The notes under the pieces were generated by a model, which worked only from the letters and a program-made list of their open reading frames with translations, was not told where the DNA came from and searched no databases. The position numbers and the translations under genes were made by a program. A stretch of DNA of 9,876 bases from an uncultured Clostridia bacterium (GTDB lineage Bacteria; Bacillota; Clostridia; Oscillospirales; Acutalibacteraceae): NCBI GenBank assembly GCA_937912175.1, contig CALDOU010000078.1:1-9876 (forward strand). Direction: 5' to 3'. Shown piece after piece: positions 1 to 7,517 of this stretch (position 1 is its first letter; each line of letters starts with the position of its first letter).

Positions 1-10
1 ATTCACTTGT

Positions 11-553
11 TTAGTCAATGTTTATCATATCATAAACGCCCATATTTACTAAACCTTTTAATATTGCGTTACCTATTTTTCCTCCGATATATGCGCCAAA
101 AGCCAAACCACTCACTCCGGTTGCTACAGCACCGCTTAAAGCACCTTTCATAGAAATGCTTGTCCAAATTTCGCAATCTCGTTCATCACATTTCGGGTGT
201 AAATTTTTAATACGTTCTTTATTAATCCATTTATTAACCTTTGGCCCAAACAATACTCCCGGTACAATACCAACAGATGTACCGAGGGCAACACCGATAT
301 AAGTGCTCATGCGCACTACTTTTACACCAAAACCTGTTCTTTTAATTTTACGCAAAAGTTTTTCTTTACGTTCCTGTTCAATTTGTTTTTTTGTAGGTTT
401 CGTTTCGATGCATTTATCATCTTTCTTTTTGTTTTTCTTCGAATCAGAAATCGATTGAGAATTTAAATTGGTATTATTATTTTCAGCTCTGACAGATATC
501 GGGGCGGCTATTATCAAAAAACACATTACCATCGCTAAAAATTTTTTATTCAT
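11..553 (-). CDS. Secreted glycine-zipper protein of unknown function
   Basis: I do not recognise this 180-residue protein. Residues 1-23 look like a Sec signal peptide: a KK pair, a hydrophobic core at about 5-19, and a plausible cut after V-R-A at 21-23. Residues 38-73 are very rich in Lys and charged, probably helical. Two glycine-rich hydrophobic segments follow. In the first, Gly falls at 87, 91, 95, 99 and 103. In the second it falls at 137, 141, 149, 153, 157 and 161, with Thr at 145. This every-fourth-residue spacing is a glycine-zipper pattern seen in helices that pack tightly in membranes. The loop between them holds Cys122 and Cys127, which could form a disulfide; Cys48 is the other mature cysteine. 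The ATG start follows an AGAAGG ribosome binding site (560-565) at 6 nt, and a consensus sigma-A-type promoter lies upstream. The gene is divergent from rseP. The window ends 10 nt after its stop, so any operon partner is unseen. A membrane-inserting, envelope or toxin-like role is possible but only inferred. Confidence 0.75.
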   Translation of the reverse strand: MNKKFLAMVMCFLIIAAPISVRAENNNTNLNSQSISDSKKNKKKDDKCIETKPTKKQIEQERKEKLLRKIKRTGFGVKVVRMSTYIGVALGTSVGIVPGVLFGPKVNKWINKERIKNLHPKCDERDCEIWTSISMKGALSGAVATGVSGLAFGAYIGGKIGNAILKGLVNMGVYDMINID

Positions 554-585
554 ATTTTACCTTCTTTTTAATTCATTCTAATTAC

Positions 586-614
586 ATTGTATCATTATTT
601 TAATATTTTGTCAA
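586..614 (-). promoter_or_regulatory. Sigma-A-type promoter of the glycine-zipper gene
   Basis: Read on the minus strand, a perfect -35 box TTGACA (614-609) is followed by a 17-nt spacer and a -10 box TACAAT (591-586), one mismatch from consensus. Transcription would begin near 579, leaving a leader of about 25 nt that contains the ribosome binding site. This is among the best vegetative promoter matches in the window and suggests the gene is well expressed. Confidence 0.7.
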
Positions 615-618
615 TTTT

Positions 619-648
619 TTGATTTTAATATGATTCTTGTTATATAAT
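619..648 (+). promoter_or_regulatory. Sigma-A-type promoter of the rseP-ispG-polC operon
   Basis: A -35 box TTGATT (619-624), an 18-nt spacer and a perfect -10 box TATAAT (643-648) precede rseP. The start of transcription would be near 655, giving a leader of about 23 nt. The -35 lies 4 bp from the -35 of the divergent promoter at 586-614, so one RNA polymerase probably excludes another. Confidence 0.6.
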
Positions 649-677
649 TAAAACAAAAGCTATAAGGAGTGAAATTA

Positions 678-1736
678 ATGTCAATAATTTTAGCAATCAT
701 AGGAATATTGCTTTTCAACCTAATAATTTTTGTACATGAACTCGGACATTTTTTCTGGGCAAAAAAATTCGGTGTAAAAGTCAATGAGTTTGCGCTTGGA
801 ATGGGACCTAAAATCCTTAAATTTCAAAAAGGTGAAACCCTTTTTTCGTTAAGAGCGTTCCCGATTGGCGGATTTTGTGAAATGGAAGGCGAAGACGACA
901 AAAGTGACGACCCAAATTCGTTTGGAAATAAAGCTGCATGGAAAAGATTTATAATTATCGCTTTCGGCGCAATTATGAATTTTATTTTGGGATTTATAAT
1001 GACGGCCGCACTTTTAATCCAAAATCCATATTTTACCTCAACCAAAGTTGCAAAATTTGCAAATGAAGCAACTTCATGCTTCACCGGTTTAGCCGTCGGA
1101 GATGAAATAATCAAAGTTGATGATATAAAAATTTACACTTATAAGGACTTAGCGTTTAACCTTTCTGCCGACGGAAAAGAAAAATTCAATATTACCGTAA
1201 AAAGAAACGACCAAATAATTGAATTAGAAAATGTAACATTTAAAACCGAAACCAATGATGTCGGAAAACCCGTTACCATTTTAGATTTTAAACTCCAACC
1301 AATAGAGAAAAATTTTTGGACGCTATTAAAACAAACATGGTTTGATACCATATCAACCATAAAGGTCGTATGGCTTAGTTTAGTCGGAATTATTACCGGA
1401 AGATTCAGTATAAACAATATGAGCGGCCCGATAGGAATAGCTTCTATCGCAGGAAAAGTCACAAACGAAGGTTTAAAAACCGGCTTTTTAGTCGCCTTCA
1501 ATAATATTTTATCTTTGATGGCCATGATAACAATTAACCTCGGAGTTATAAATTTATTACCTTTACCTGCGCTGGACGGTGGAAGATTAATATTTTTGCT
1601 CATAGAAATTATAATACGCAAAAAGATAAATCCTAAATATGAAAATTGGATTCACGCCCTTGGATTTTTCTTGTTTTTGGCTTTCACCATTTATATTTCT
1701 TACAGCGATATATTAAGGCTTTTAGGAAAAATTTAA
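678..1736 (+). CDS. rseP: RIP zinc metalloprotease RseP (site-2 protease)
   Basis: A 352-residue intramembrane zinc protease of the M50B site-2 protease family. Such enzymes cut transmembrane segments of anti-sigma factors, remnant signal peptides or other membrane proteins. The zinc site HExxH is H20-E21-L-G-H24 in the first membrane helix. The third ligand is D300 in the NLLPLPALDGG motif (292-302) of a later helix. The membrane-associated loop with FALGMGPK (38-45) and FPIGGFCEMEGE (61-72) is typical. A single PDZ-like domain spans roughly 120-205, with GLAVGDEIIKVDD (137-149) as its core. Further membrane helices lie at about 92-113, 270-295 and 325-345. The length is normal. I chose ATG at 678 because an upstream in-frame GTG (669) overlaps the AAGGAG ribosome binding site (664-669), which sits 8 nt before 678. 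The gene is first in an operon with ispG, 22 nt downstream. Confidence 0.95.
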   Translation: MSIILAIIGILLFNLIIFVHELGHFFWAKKFGVKVNEFALGMGPKILKFQKGETLFSLRAFPIGGFCEMEGEDDKSDDPNSFGNKAAWKRFIIIAFGAIMNFILGFIMTAALLIQNPYFTSTKVAKFANEATSCFTGLAVGDEIIKVDDIKIYTYKDLAFNLSADGKEKFNITVKRNDQIIELENVTFKTETNDVGKPVTILDFKLQPIEKNFWTLLKQTWFDTISTIKVVWLSLVGIITGRFSINNMSGPIGIASIAGKVTNEGLKTGFLVAFNNILSLMAMITINLGVINLLPLPALDGGRLIFLLIEIIIRKKINPKYENWIHALGFFLFLAFTIYISYSDILRLLGKI

Positions 1737-1758
1737 TTTATAAATCAAGGTAATAAAA

Positions 1759-2805
1759 ATGAGAAGAAATTCAAAAGAAATTAAAATAGGAAAAATTAAA
1801 ATAGGAAAAGAAAATCCGATTGCCGTTCAATCCATGTTGAATATTCCCTCTTACGATATAGAAAATAGCGTTAAACAAGCTCAAAAATTAAAATCAGCAG
1901 GCTGTGATATTTTAAGAATCGCAATCCCGGACGCAGAAGCCATAAAACTAATTGATGCAATAAAAACAAAAGTTGACATCCCGCTTGTCGCCGATATTCA
2001 TTTTGATTACAAACTCGCTTTGGAATCAGTAAATGCAGGGATTGACAAAATAAGAATAAATCCCGGAAATATAGGAGATAAATCCAGAATTAAAATGGTA
2101 GCATATGCGTGCCGTAATAAAAATATTCCAATAAGAATAGGGGTAAACTCGGGCTCTGTTGAGCGACATATTTTGGAAAAATACGGATCGCCAACTCCCG
2201 AGGCTATGGTTCAAAGCGCACTTTATAATATTAAATTGCTTGAAAACTTTGACTTTGATAACATTGTGGTATCTTTAAAATCTTCATCCGTAAATAAAAC
2301 CGTACAATCATATAGACTTTTAGCCGACAAGTGCAATTATCCGCTCCATTTGGGTGTAACCGAAGCCGGAACAGAAGAAATGGGAATTGTGAAAAGTTCA
2401 ATAGGCATCGGCTCACTGCTTTTAGACGGAATAGGTGATACAATACGAGTTTCTCTTACAGATGAGCCCATCAAAGAAATTACGGCAGGAATAAACATCT
2501 TAAAAGCTATAGATTTATATAAACCAAGCATTAAATTTGTTTCCTGTCCCACATGCGGCAGAACAAGAATAGATCTTATTAAAATTGCCAAAGAAGCAGA
2601 AAACGCTTTAAAAAACTGCAATAAAAATTTAAAAATCGCTATAATGGGTTGCGTAGTAAACGGTCCGGGAGAAGCCAGAGATGCTGACATAGGCATTACC
2701 GGCGCAAACGGCATGGGAATAATATTTAAAAAAGGCAAAATAATAAAAAAAGTTAAAGAAAACGATTTGGTACAAGAGCTTGTAAACGAAGTCAACCGGA
2801 TGTAA
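1759..2805 (+). CDS. ispG: 4-hydroxy-3-methylbut-2-enyl diphosphate synthase IspG (GcpE)
   Basis: A 348-residue cytosolic iron-sulfur enzyme of the non-mevalonate (MEP/DOXP) isoprenoid pathway. It converts 2-C-methyl-D-erythritol 2,4-cyclodiphosphate to HMBPP using two electrons from a flavodoxin or ferredoxin. The N-terminal TIM barrel shows IAVQSM (21-26), ADIHFD (78-83), KIRINPGNIG (97-106) and RIGVNSGS (126-133). The C-terminal [4Fe-4S] domain supplies C263 and C266 (SCPTCGRTR), C298 (MGCVVNGPGEA) and E305, the expected three Cys plus one Glu ligand set. The length matches the short two-domain bacterial form. ATG at 1759 follows AAGG (1747-1750) at 8 nt. It lies between rseP and polC, 22 and 36 nt away, in a conserved clostridial order. 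The IKIGK motif is doubled near the N-terminus by a 15-nt tandem repeat, without any change in overall length for the family. Confidence 0.96.
   Translation: MRRNSKEIKIGKIKIGKENPIAVQSMLNIPSYDIENSVKQAQKLKSAGCDILRIAIPDAEAIKLIDAIKTKVDIPLVADIHFDYKLALESVNAGIDKIRINPGNIGDKSRIKMVAYACRNKNIPIRIGVNSGSVERHILEKYGSPTPEAMVQSALYNIKLLENFDFDNIVVSLKSSSVNKTVQSYRLLADKCNYPLHLGVTEAGTEEMGIVKSSIGIGSLLLDGIGDTIRVSLTDEPIKEITAGINILKAIDLYKPSIKFVSCPTCGRTRIDLIKIAKEAENALKNCNKNLKIAIMGCVVNGPGEARDADIGITGANGMGIIFKKGKIIKKVKENDLVQELVNEVNRM
1780..1809 (+). repeat. 15-nt tandem direct repeat in the 5' end of ispG
   Basis: Two exact adjacent copies of ATTAAAATAGGAAAA (1780-1794 and 1795-1809) encode IKIGK twice, in frame. The alignment to the normal IspG start (a V-x-V-G then I-G-G pattern) suggests both copies occupy normal protein positions, so this may be convergence in AT-rich DNA rather than a recent duplication. 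Confidence 0.7.
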
Positions 2806-2841
2806 ATAAAAAACTTAATCAATAACAAAGGACATAAAACA

Positions 2842-5800
2842 TTGAATAATTTTAAAAAAATTTTTGAATCATACATAGATACAAATAAAATTCCTCCCTC
2901 TATGGCCAAATCAACCATAGAGGCTTTAAAAATTAACACTGAAAATCAAAGTCTTATCATAAATATTAATTCCATTGAACCCATATCGGACGAAGATGTA
3001 AAAATTTGCAAAGAACTTTTGCAAAACTCAACATTGAACCTTAAAAATGTTGAATTTTTTATATCTTTAATTTCTTCAAACAAAAATAAAGCCCTTAATT
3101 TCAAAACCGATTCAACTCAAAACCCCAATACAAATGTTGAAAATGCGAATATTGAAAATATTATAATTTCTTACTCTGAAAAAAGCCCCACTCTTAAAAG
3201 AATATTTAAAGATTTTACCGTTTCTTGTGAAAACAGCGAAGTAAAAATAAACTTATATCATGGCGGTAAAAATTTTCTTATGCAAAAAAAGATTAACAAA
3301 GAGCTTTCGATTTTAATTTCACAAAAATCAGAAAAACCCATAACAGTAACATTTCTTGAAAAAACAAACGATTTTCAAAATTCAAATGAAAATATTCAAG
3401 AACCTGTCAAAACAATTGATTTTCCCCCTGAAAATATTTCATATAGCGAAAATACTTCCAACAGTATCAACCCCGAAATTAAAGAAATTGATTCTTCCGA
3501 TATTGATGAAATCAAAACACAAATTCCGAATATAGAAGTCAGAGACCAAAACAACATTATTCCAAAAATCGTATTGCAAAGTTCAAAACCGCTATATGGA
3601 AGAATAATAAAAAAAGAACCTATATCTATTCGTGAAGTTAATCCCCAAATGCCGAATGCAGTCATCTGGGGCGATGTATTCACTGTTGATTCTCATGAAA
3701 CAAAAGACGGTACAAAATTAATTTACAGCATCTACATAACCGATTACACCGGTTCTATAATACTCAAAATAATTGAAAACAAAAAGCAAAGTGCATATCT
3801 TGAAAAAATAAAAAACGGTACAACTATTTTGGTGGAAGGAAATATTTCCGAGGATAAATACGAACATGAAGTTGTTTTAAAACCAAAAAATATAAATTTT
3901 GTTTCTAAAATCGAAATTACAGACAACGCTCCGAAAAAACGTGTAGAATTACATCTTCATACAAATATGTCGGCTATGGACGGCATCAATTCAGCTTCGG
4001 AATTAATTGAAAAAGCACATAAATGGGGTCAAACAGCCATAGCAATAACCGACCATGGTGTAGCACAGGCTTACCCCGAAGCTATGAATACCGCAAATGC
4101 AATCAAAAAAAATGGCGGAAATATGAAAATTATCTATGGAATAGAAGCTTATTTTGTAAATGATATGCTACCCATAGTAATAGGTGATGCAAAACGAGAA
4201 TTAAACGGAGAATATATTTGTTTTGATTTAGAAACAACAGGCCTGAACGCAAATTCGGATTCTATAATTGAAATCGGTGCGGTAAGAATAAAAAACAACG
4301 AAATACTTGACGAGTTTTGCACGTTTGTAGACCCGGAAATTCCAATTCCGACTCAAATAACGGAGATCACAGGCATATCTTCACAAATGGTAAATGGAGC
4401 CCCAAAAATACAAGAAGCCATTAAAAAATTCATGGATTTCTGTGGCAGTTCTCCTGTTTTAGTCGCTCACAATGCCAATTTCGACGTTTCATTTATAAAA
4501 GCCGCATGCAAAAAACTGAATATAAATTTTGATTTTACTTTTGTAGACACTGTGCCAATGAGTCGTTGTCTTATTATGAGCATAAAAAATCACAAGCTTG
4601 ACACTATTGCAAAATACTTAAAAATCCCCGAATTTAATCACCACAGAGCTTCTGATGACGCCAAAGCATTAGCCTATATTTTTATTAAACTGTTGGAAAT
4701 GGCACATAAAATAAGAAATATAACCTCTTTACAACAAATAAATACTTGTCTTTCGGAAAGTGACCCCAAAAAATCAGTTTCACATCATATGTCAATACTT
4801 GTTAAAAATCAAACAGGACTAAAAAACCTTTACAAACTTATTTCCATGTCACACTTAAATTATTTTTATAAAAAGCCAAGAATCCCCAAAAGTCAGCTTT
4901 TAAAACACAGAGAAGGGCTATTAATCGGCAGTGCATGTGAAGCAAGTGACCTATTCCGTGCAATCACCGGCGGACGTCCGTTTGAAGACCTTTTAAAAAT
5001 TGCTGAATTTTATGATTATTTGGAAATTCAGCCTCTTGGTAATAATTCTTTTATGCTCCGTGAGGGAATTGCCAAAACAGAAGAACAATTAAAAGATTTT
5101 AACAAAACAATAATTAAATTGGGGGAACAGCTAAAAATCCCCGTTGTGGCAACGGGAGACGTTCACTTTTTGAACCCCGAAGATTCAGAATACAGAAAAA
5201 TATTAATGGCAGGACAAGGATACGAAGACGCCGATAATCAAGCGCCGCTTTACCTGAGAACCACCGCGGAAATGCTAAATGAATTTTCATATCTCGGTAA
5301 AGAAAAATGCTACGAAGTCGTTGTTGAAAACACTAATAAAATCGCAGATATGATTGAAGAAGTTTCACCTATTCCGCCGGGAGTATTTCCCCCGTTTATT
5401 CCGGGAGCCGAAAAAGAACTTGTTGAAATAACATGGAAAAGAGCCAAAAAAATTTACGGGGATCCGCTCCCTGAAATAGTTAAATCACGTCTGGACAGAG
5501 AACTCGGTTCCATAACAAAACATGGATTTTCAGTGCTTTATATGGTCGCTCAAAAACTCGTTGCCGATTCCGAAAAACACGGTTATCTTGTTGGTTCCAG
5601 GGGTTCGGTAGGGTCATCTTTTGTAGCAACAATGTCCGGTATTTCGGAAGTAAATCCGCTGTGTCCGCATTACCTTTGCCATAAATGTCATTACAGTGAA
5701 TTTATAAACGACGGAAGTTACGGTTCAGGCTTTGACTTACCCGAAAAAAACTGTCCTAATTGCGGCGCTAAGCTTGGACGAGATGGCCACGATATTCCGT

Positions 5801-7266
5801 TTGAAACATTCCTTGGTTTTGACGGAGATAAAACACCTGATATAGACCTTAATTTTTCAGGTGAATATCAAAATGATGCTCATCGATATACCGAAACTTT
5901 ATTCGGCAAAGATAATGTGTTTAAAGCCGGAACAATCGGCACTATAGCCACTAAAACAGGCATAGGATTTACTAAAAAATTCGCAGAAGAAAGAGGACTG
6001 ACTCTCGGTAAAGCGGAAACTATGCGTTTGGCCACAGGATGCACGGGCGTAAAACGTACAACAGGACAACACCCTGGTGGAATGGTCGTTGTTCCGCAAG
6101 GAAAAGAAATTTATGATTTTTGCCCTGTACAAAGACCTGCAAATGACCAAACCTCCGATAATATCACCACCCACTTCGACTTTCATGCAATACACGACAC
6201 CATATGCAAGCTTGATGAACTGGGACACGATGTTCCGTCAATTTATAAATATTTGGAAGATTACACAGGCGTTAAAGTAACTGACGTTTCAATGAGTGAT
6301 CCTGAAGTAATGTCGCTTTTTACATCCACCAAAGCTTTGGGGGTTTCACCCAAAGATATAGATTCTCAAACAGGTACATTTTCCATGCCGGAAGTCGGTA
6401 CTTCTTTTGTAAGACAAATGTTGGTGGAGTGCCAACCCAAAACCTTTGCGGACTTACTTCAAATTTCAGGGCTTTCACACGGTACCGACGTTTGGAACGG
6501 CAACGCTCATGACTTGATTCAAAAAGGAATTTGTAGCATCTCGGAAGTAATCGGAACACGTGATAATATAATGGTATATTTAATGCACAAAGGCGTTGAA
6601 CCGAAAACCGCATTTAAAATCATGGAAATCGTGCGTAAAGGCAAAGCAACAAAACTTTTAACACCGGAACATTTGAACACCATGCGTGAACATGGTGTTC
6701 CCGAATGGTACATAAATTCCTGCATGAAAATAAAATATATGTTTCCTAAAGCTCACGCAGCGGCTTATATGATTTCAACGCTTCGTTTAGGCTGGTATAA
6801 AGTGCACTATCCGGCTGAATATTACGCCGCTTATTTTACCGTACGGGGAGAAGATTTTGACGGTCTTACCGTCATGCAAGGACACGGAGCCGTTAAAAAG
6901 AAAATGGCGGAAATCTTAGCAAAAGGAAAAGAAGCAACCGCAAAAGATAATGCCACCTACGCAACATTTCAAATAATAAACGAAATGTTAGCACGCGGAA
7001 TAGAGGTTCTTCCGGTAGATTTATATAAATCAGATTCTTACCGCTACATCGTAGAAGACGGAAAAATAAGGCTTCCTTTTTCATCGCTCGGAGGAGTAGG
7101 TGTATCTGCCGCAAAAAGTTTAGAGCTCTCCCGCGCAGACGGAGAGTATATATCTATAGACGACGTTCAAATCCGCTCAAAAATTACCAAAGCCGTTATA
7201 GAAACACTACAGGAAGCGGGAGTCCTTAAAAATTTACCTCAAAGTAATCAAATTTCATTTTTTTAA
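2842..7266 (+). CDS. polC: DNA polymerase III PolC-type alpha subunit with proofreading exonuclease
   Basis: The replicative chromosomal polymerase of low-GC Gram-positives, 1474 residues, slightly longer than the roughly 1440 of Bacillus. In order: an N-terminal domain and a poorly conserved Asn/Ser/Glu-rich linker (about 1-250); an OB fold (about 253-355); a PHP domain starting at H371-L-H373, with D404-H405 and D773-V-H775; a DEDDh 3'-5' exonuclease inserted in it (about 455-630) with D462, E464, D548, H601 and D606; and the C-family polymerase core. The core shows GSRGSVGSS (918-926), a zinc site C946/C949 with C971/C974, and acidic catalytic residues D1000 and D1002 (PDIDLNFSG) plus D1125 (KLDELGHD). 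The 125-residue gap between the first and third acid equals that in Bacillus PolC. The last five residues, QISFF, fit a beta-clamp binding motif. The TTG start is supported by AAAGGA (2827-2832) 9 nt upstream. It is the last gene of the rseP-ispG-polC operon. No frameshift or missing catalytic residue is seen. Confidence 0.98.
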   Translation: MNNFKKIFESYIDTNKIPPSMAKSTIEALKINTENQSLIININSIEPISDEDVKICKELLQNSTLNLKNVEFFISLISSNKNKALNFKTDSTQNPNTNVENANIENIIISYSEKSPTLKRIFKDFTVSCENSEVKINLYHGGKNFLMQKKINKELSILISQKSEKPITVTFLEKTNDFQNSNENIQEPVKTIDFPPENISYSENTSNSINPEIKEIDSSDIDEIKTQIPNIEVRDQNNIIPKIVLQSSKPLYGRIIKKEPISIREVNPQMPNAVIWGDVFTVDSHETKDGTKLIYSIYITDYTGSIILKIIENKKQSAYLEKIKNGTTILVEGNISEDKYEHEVVLKPKNINFVSKIEITDNAPKKRVELHLHTNMSAMDGINSASELIEKAHKWGQTAIAITDHGVAQAYPEAMNTANAIKKNGGNMKIIYGIEAYFVNDMLPIVIGDAKRELNGEYICFDLETTGLNANSDSIIEIGAVRIKNNEILDEFCTFVDPEIPIPTQITEITGISSQMVNGAPKIQEAIKKFMDFCGSSPVLVAHNANFDVSFIKAACKKLNINFDFTFVDTVPMSRCLIMSIKNHKLDTIAKYLKIPEFNHHRASDDAKALAYIFIKLLEMAHKIRNITSLQQINTCLSESDPKKSVSHHMSILVKNQTGLKNLYKLISMSHLNYFYKKPRIPKSQLLKHREGLLIGSACEASDLFRAITGGRPFEDLLKIAEFYDYLEIQPLGNNSFMLREGIAKTEEQLKDFNKTIIKLGEQLKIPVVATGDVHFLNPEDSEYRKILMAGQGYEDADNQAPLYLRTTAEMLNEFSYLGKEKCYEVVVENTNKIADMIEEVSPIPPGVFPPFIPGAEKELVEITWKRAKKIYGDPLPEIVKSRLDRELGSITKHGFSVLYMVAQKLVADSEKHGYLVGSRGSVGSSFVATMSGISEVNPLCPHYLCHKCHYSEFINDGSYGSGFDLPEKNCPNCGAKLGRDGHDIPFETFLGFDGDKTPDIDLNFSGEYQNDAHRYTETLFGKDNVFKAGTIGTIATKTGIGFTKKFAEERGLTLGKAETMRLATGCTGVKRTTGQHPGGMVVVPQGKEIYDFCPVQRPANDQTSDNITTHFDFHAIHDTICKLDELGHDVPSIYKYLEDYTGVKVTDVSMSDPEVMSLFTSTKALGVSPKDIDSQTGTFSMPEVGTSFVRQMLVECQPKTFADLLQISGLSHGTDVWNGNAHDLIQKGICSISEVIGTRDNIMVYLMHKGVEPKTAFKIMEIVRKGKATKLLTPEHLNTMREHGVPEWYINSCMKIKYMFPKAHAAAYMISTLRLGWYKVHYPAEYYAAYFTVRGEDFDGLTVMQGHGAVKKKMAEILAKGKEATAKDNATYATFQIINEMLARGIEVLPVDLYKSDSYRYIVEDGKIRLPFSSLGGVGVSAAKSLELSRADGEYISIDDVQIRSKITKAVIETLQEAGVLKNLPQSNQISFF

Positions 7267-7283
7267 AAATATAGATTTTTAAA
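7262..7283 (+). terminator. Weak AT-only hairpin at the end of polC
   Basis: Overlapping the polC stop codon is a 9-bp perfect inverted repeat, TTTAAAAAT (7262-7270) and ATTTTTAAA (7275-7283), with loop ATAG. It has no G-C pairs and no clean T-run after it, so it is at best a weak terminator. No better terminator is visible between polC and the next gene. The 251-bp gap (7267-7517) otherwise holds a promoter and an unsupported 50-codon frame. Confidence 0.2.
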
Positions 7284-7448
7284 TTAAATACAATCTACAA
7301 TGAAAAAATTAATAACAATATCTTATAAAAAACTTCTGAAACTTTGTATGTCTACTGTTGATATAGCATATAATGAGTACTGTAATTATCAATTATTCCT
7401 CCGATCAGATCAACTTCCACCAATTTTAAAAATAATCAAGAAATCAAA

Positions 7449-7477
7449 TTGACTTTCTATTTAATTTATGTTAAAAT
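7449..7477 (+). promoter_or_regulatory. Extended -10 sigma-A-type promoter of the GG-leader peptide gene
   Basis: TTGACT (7449-7454, five of six matches), a 17-nt spacer and TAAAAT (7472-7477, five of six) with TG one base upstream (7469-7470) form an extended -10 promoter. Transcription would start near 7484, giving a leader of about 34 nt with ribosome binding site AAAAGGAG (7501-7508). I saw no operator repeat nearby. Confidence 0.7.
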
Positions 7478-7517
7478 AAAAAATGTAATAAAAAATATTT
7501 AAAAGGAGTTTATACAC

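Noticed and set aside
669..677. GTG at 669 as the rseP start
   Set aside because: It overlaps the AAGGAG ribosome binding site; ATG at 678 has the right 8-nt spacing.
1139..1621. A 160-codon minus-strand frame within rseP
   Set aside because: It is the antisense shadow of a hydrophobic conserved gene; the real product is RseP on the plus strand.
1780..1809. The ispG 15-nt repeat as a mobile-element footprint or recent insertion
   Set aside because: The encoded residues align with the normal IspG N-terminal pattern without adding length.
2337..2939. A 200-codon minus-strand frame across the ispG-polC junction
   Set aside because: It is antisense to conserved IspG and PolC codons and no family signal or ribosome binding site supports it.
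6334..6354. CTTTGGG/CCCAAAG inverted repeat in polC
   Set aside because: It has a short stem, sits within the conserved LGVSPKDID coding segment, and has no U-tract.
6675..6700. A perfect 10-bp inverted repeat GAACACCATG/CATGGTGTTC in polC
   Set aside because: It encodes a conserved PolC segment (NTMREHGVPEWY), has no T-tract, and lies far from any gene end, so it is probably a codon coincidence.
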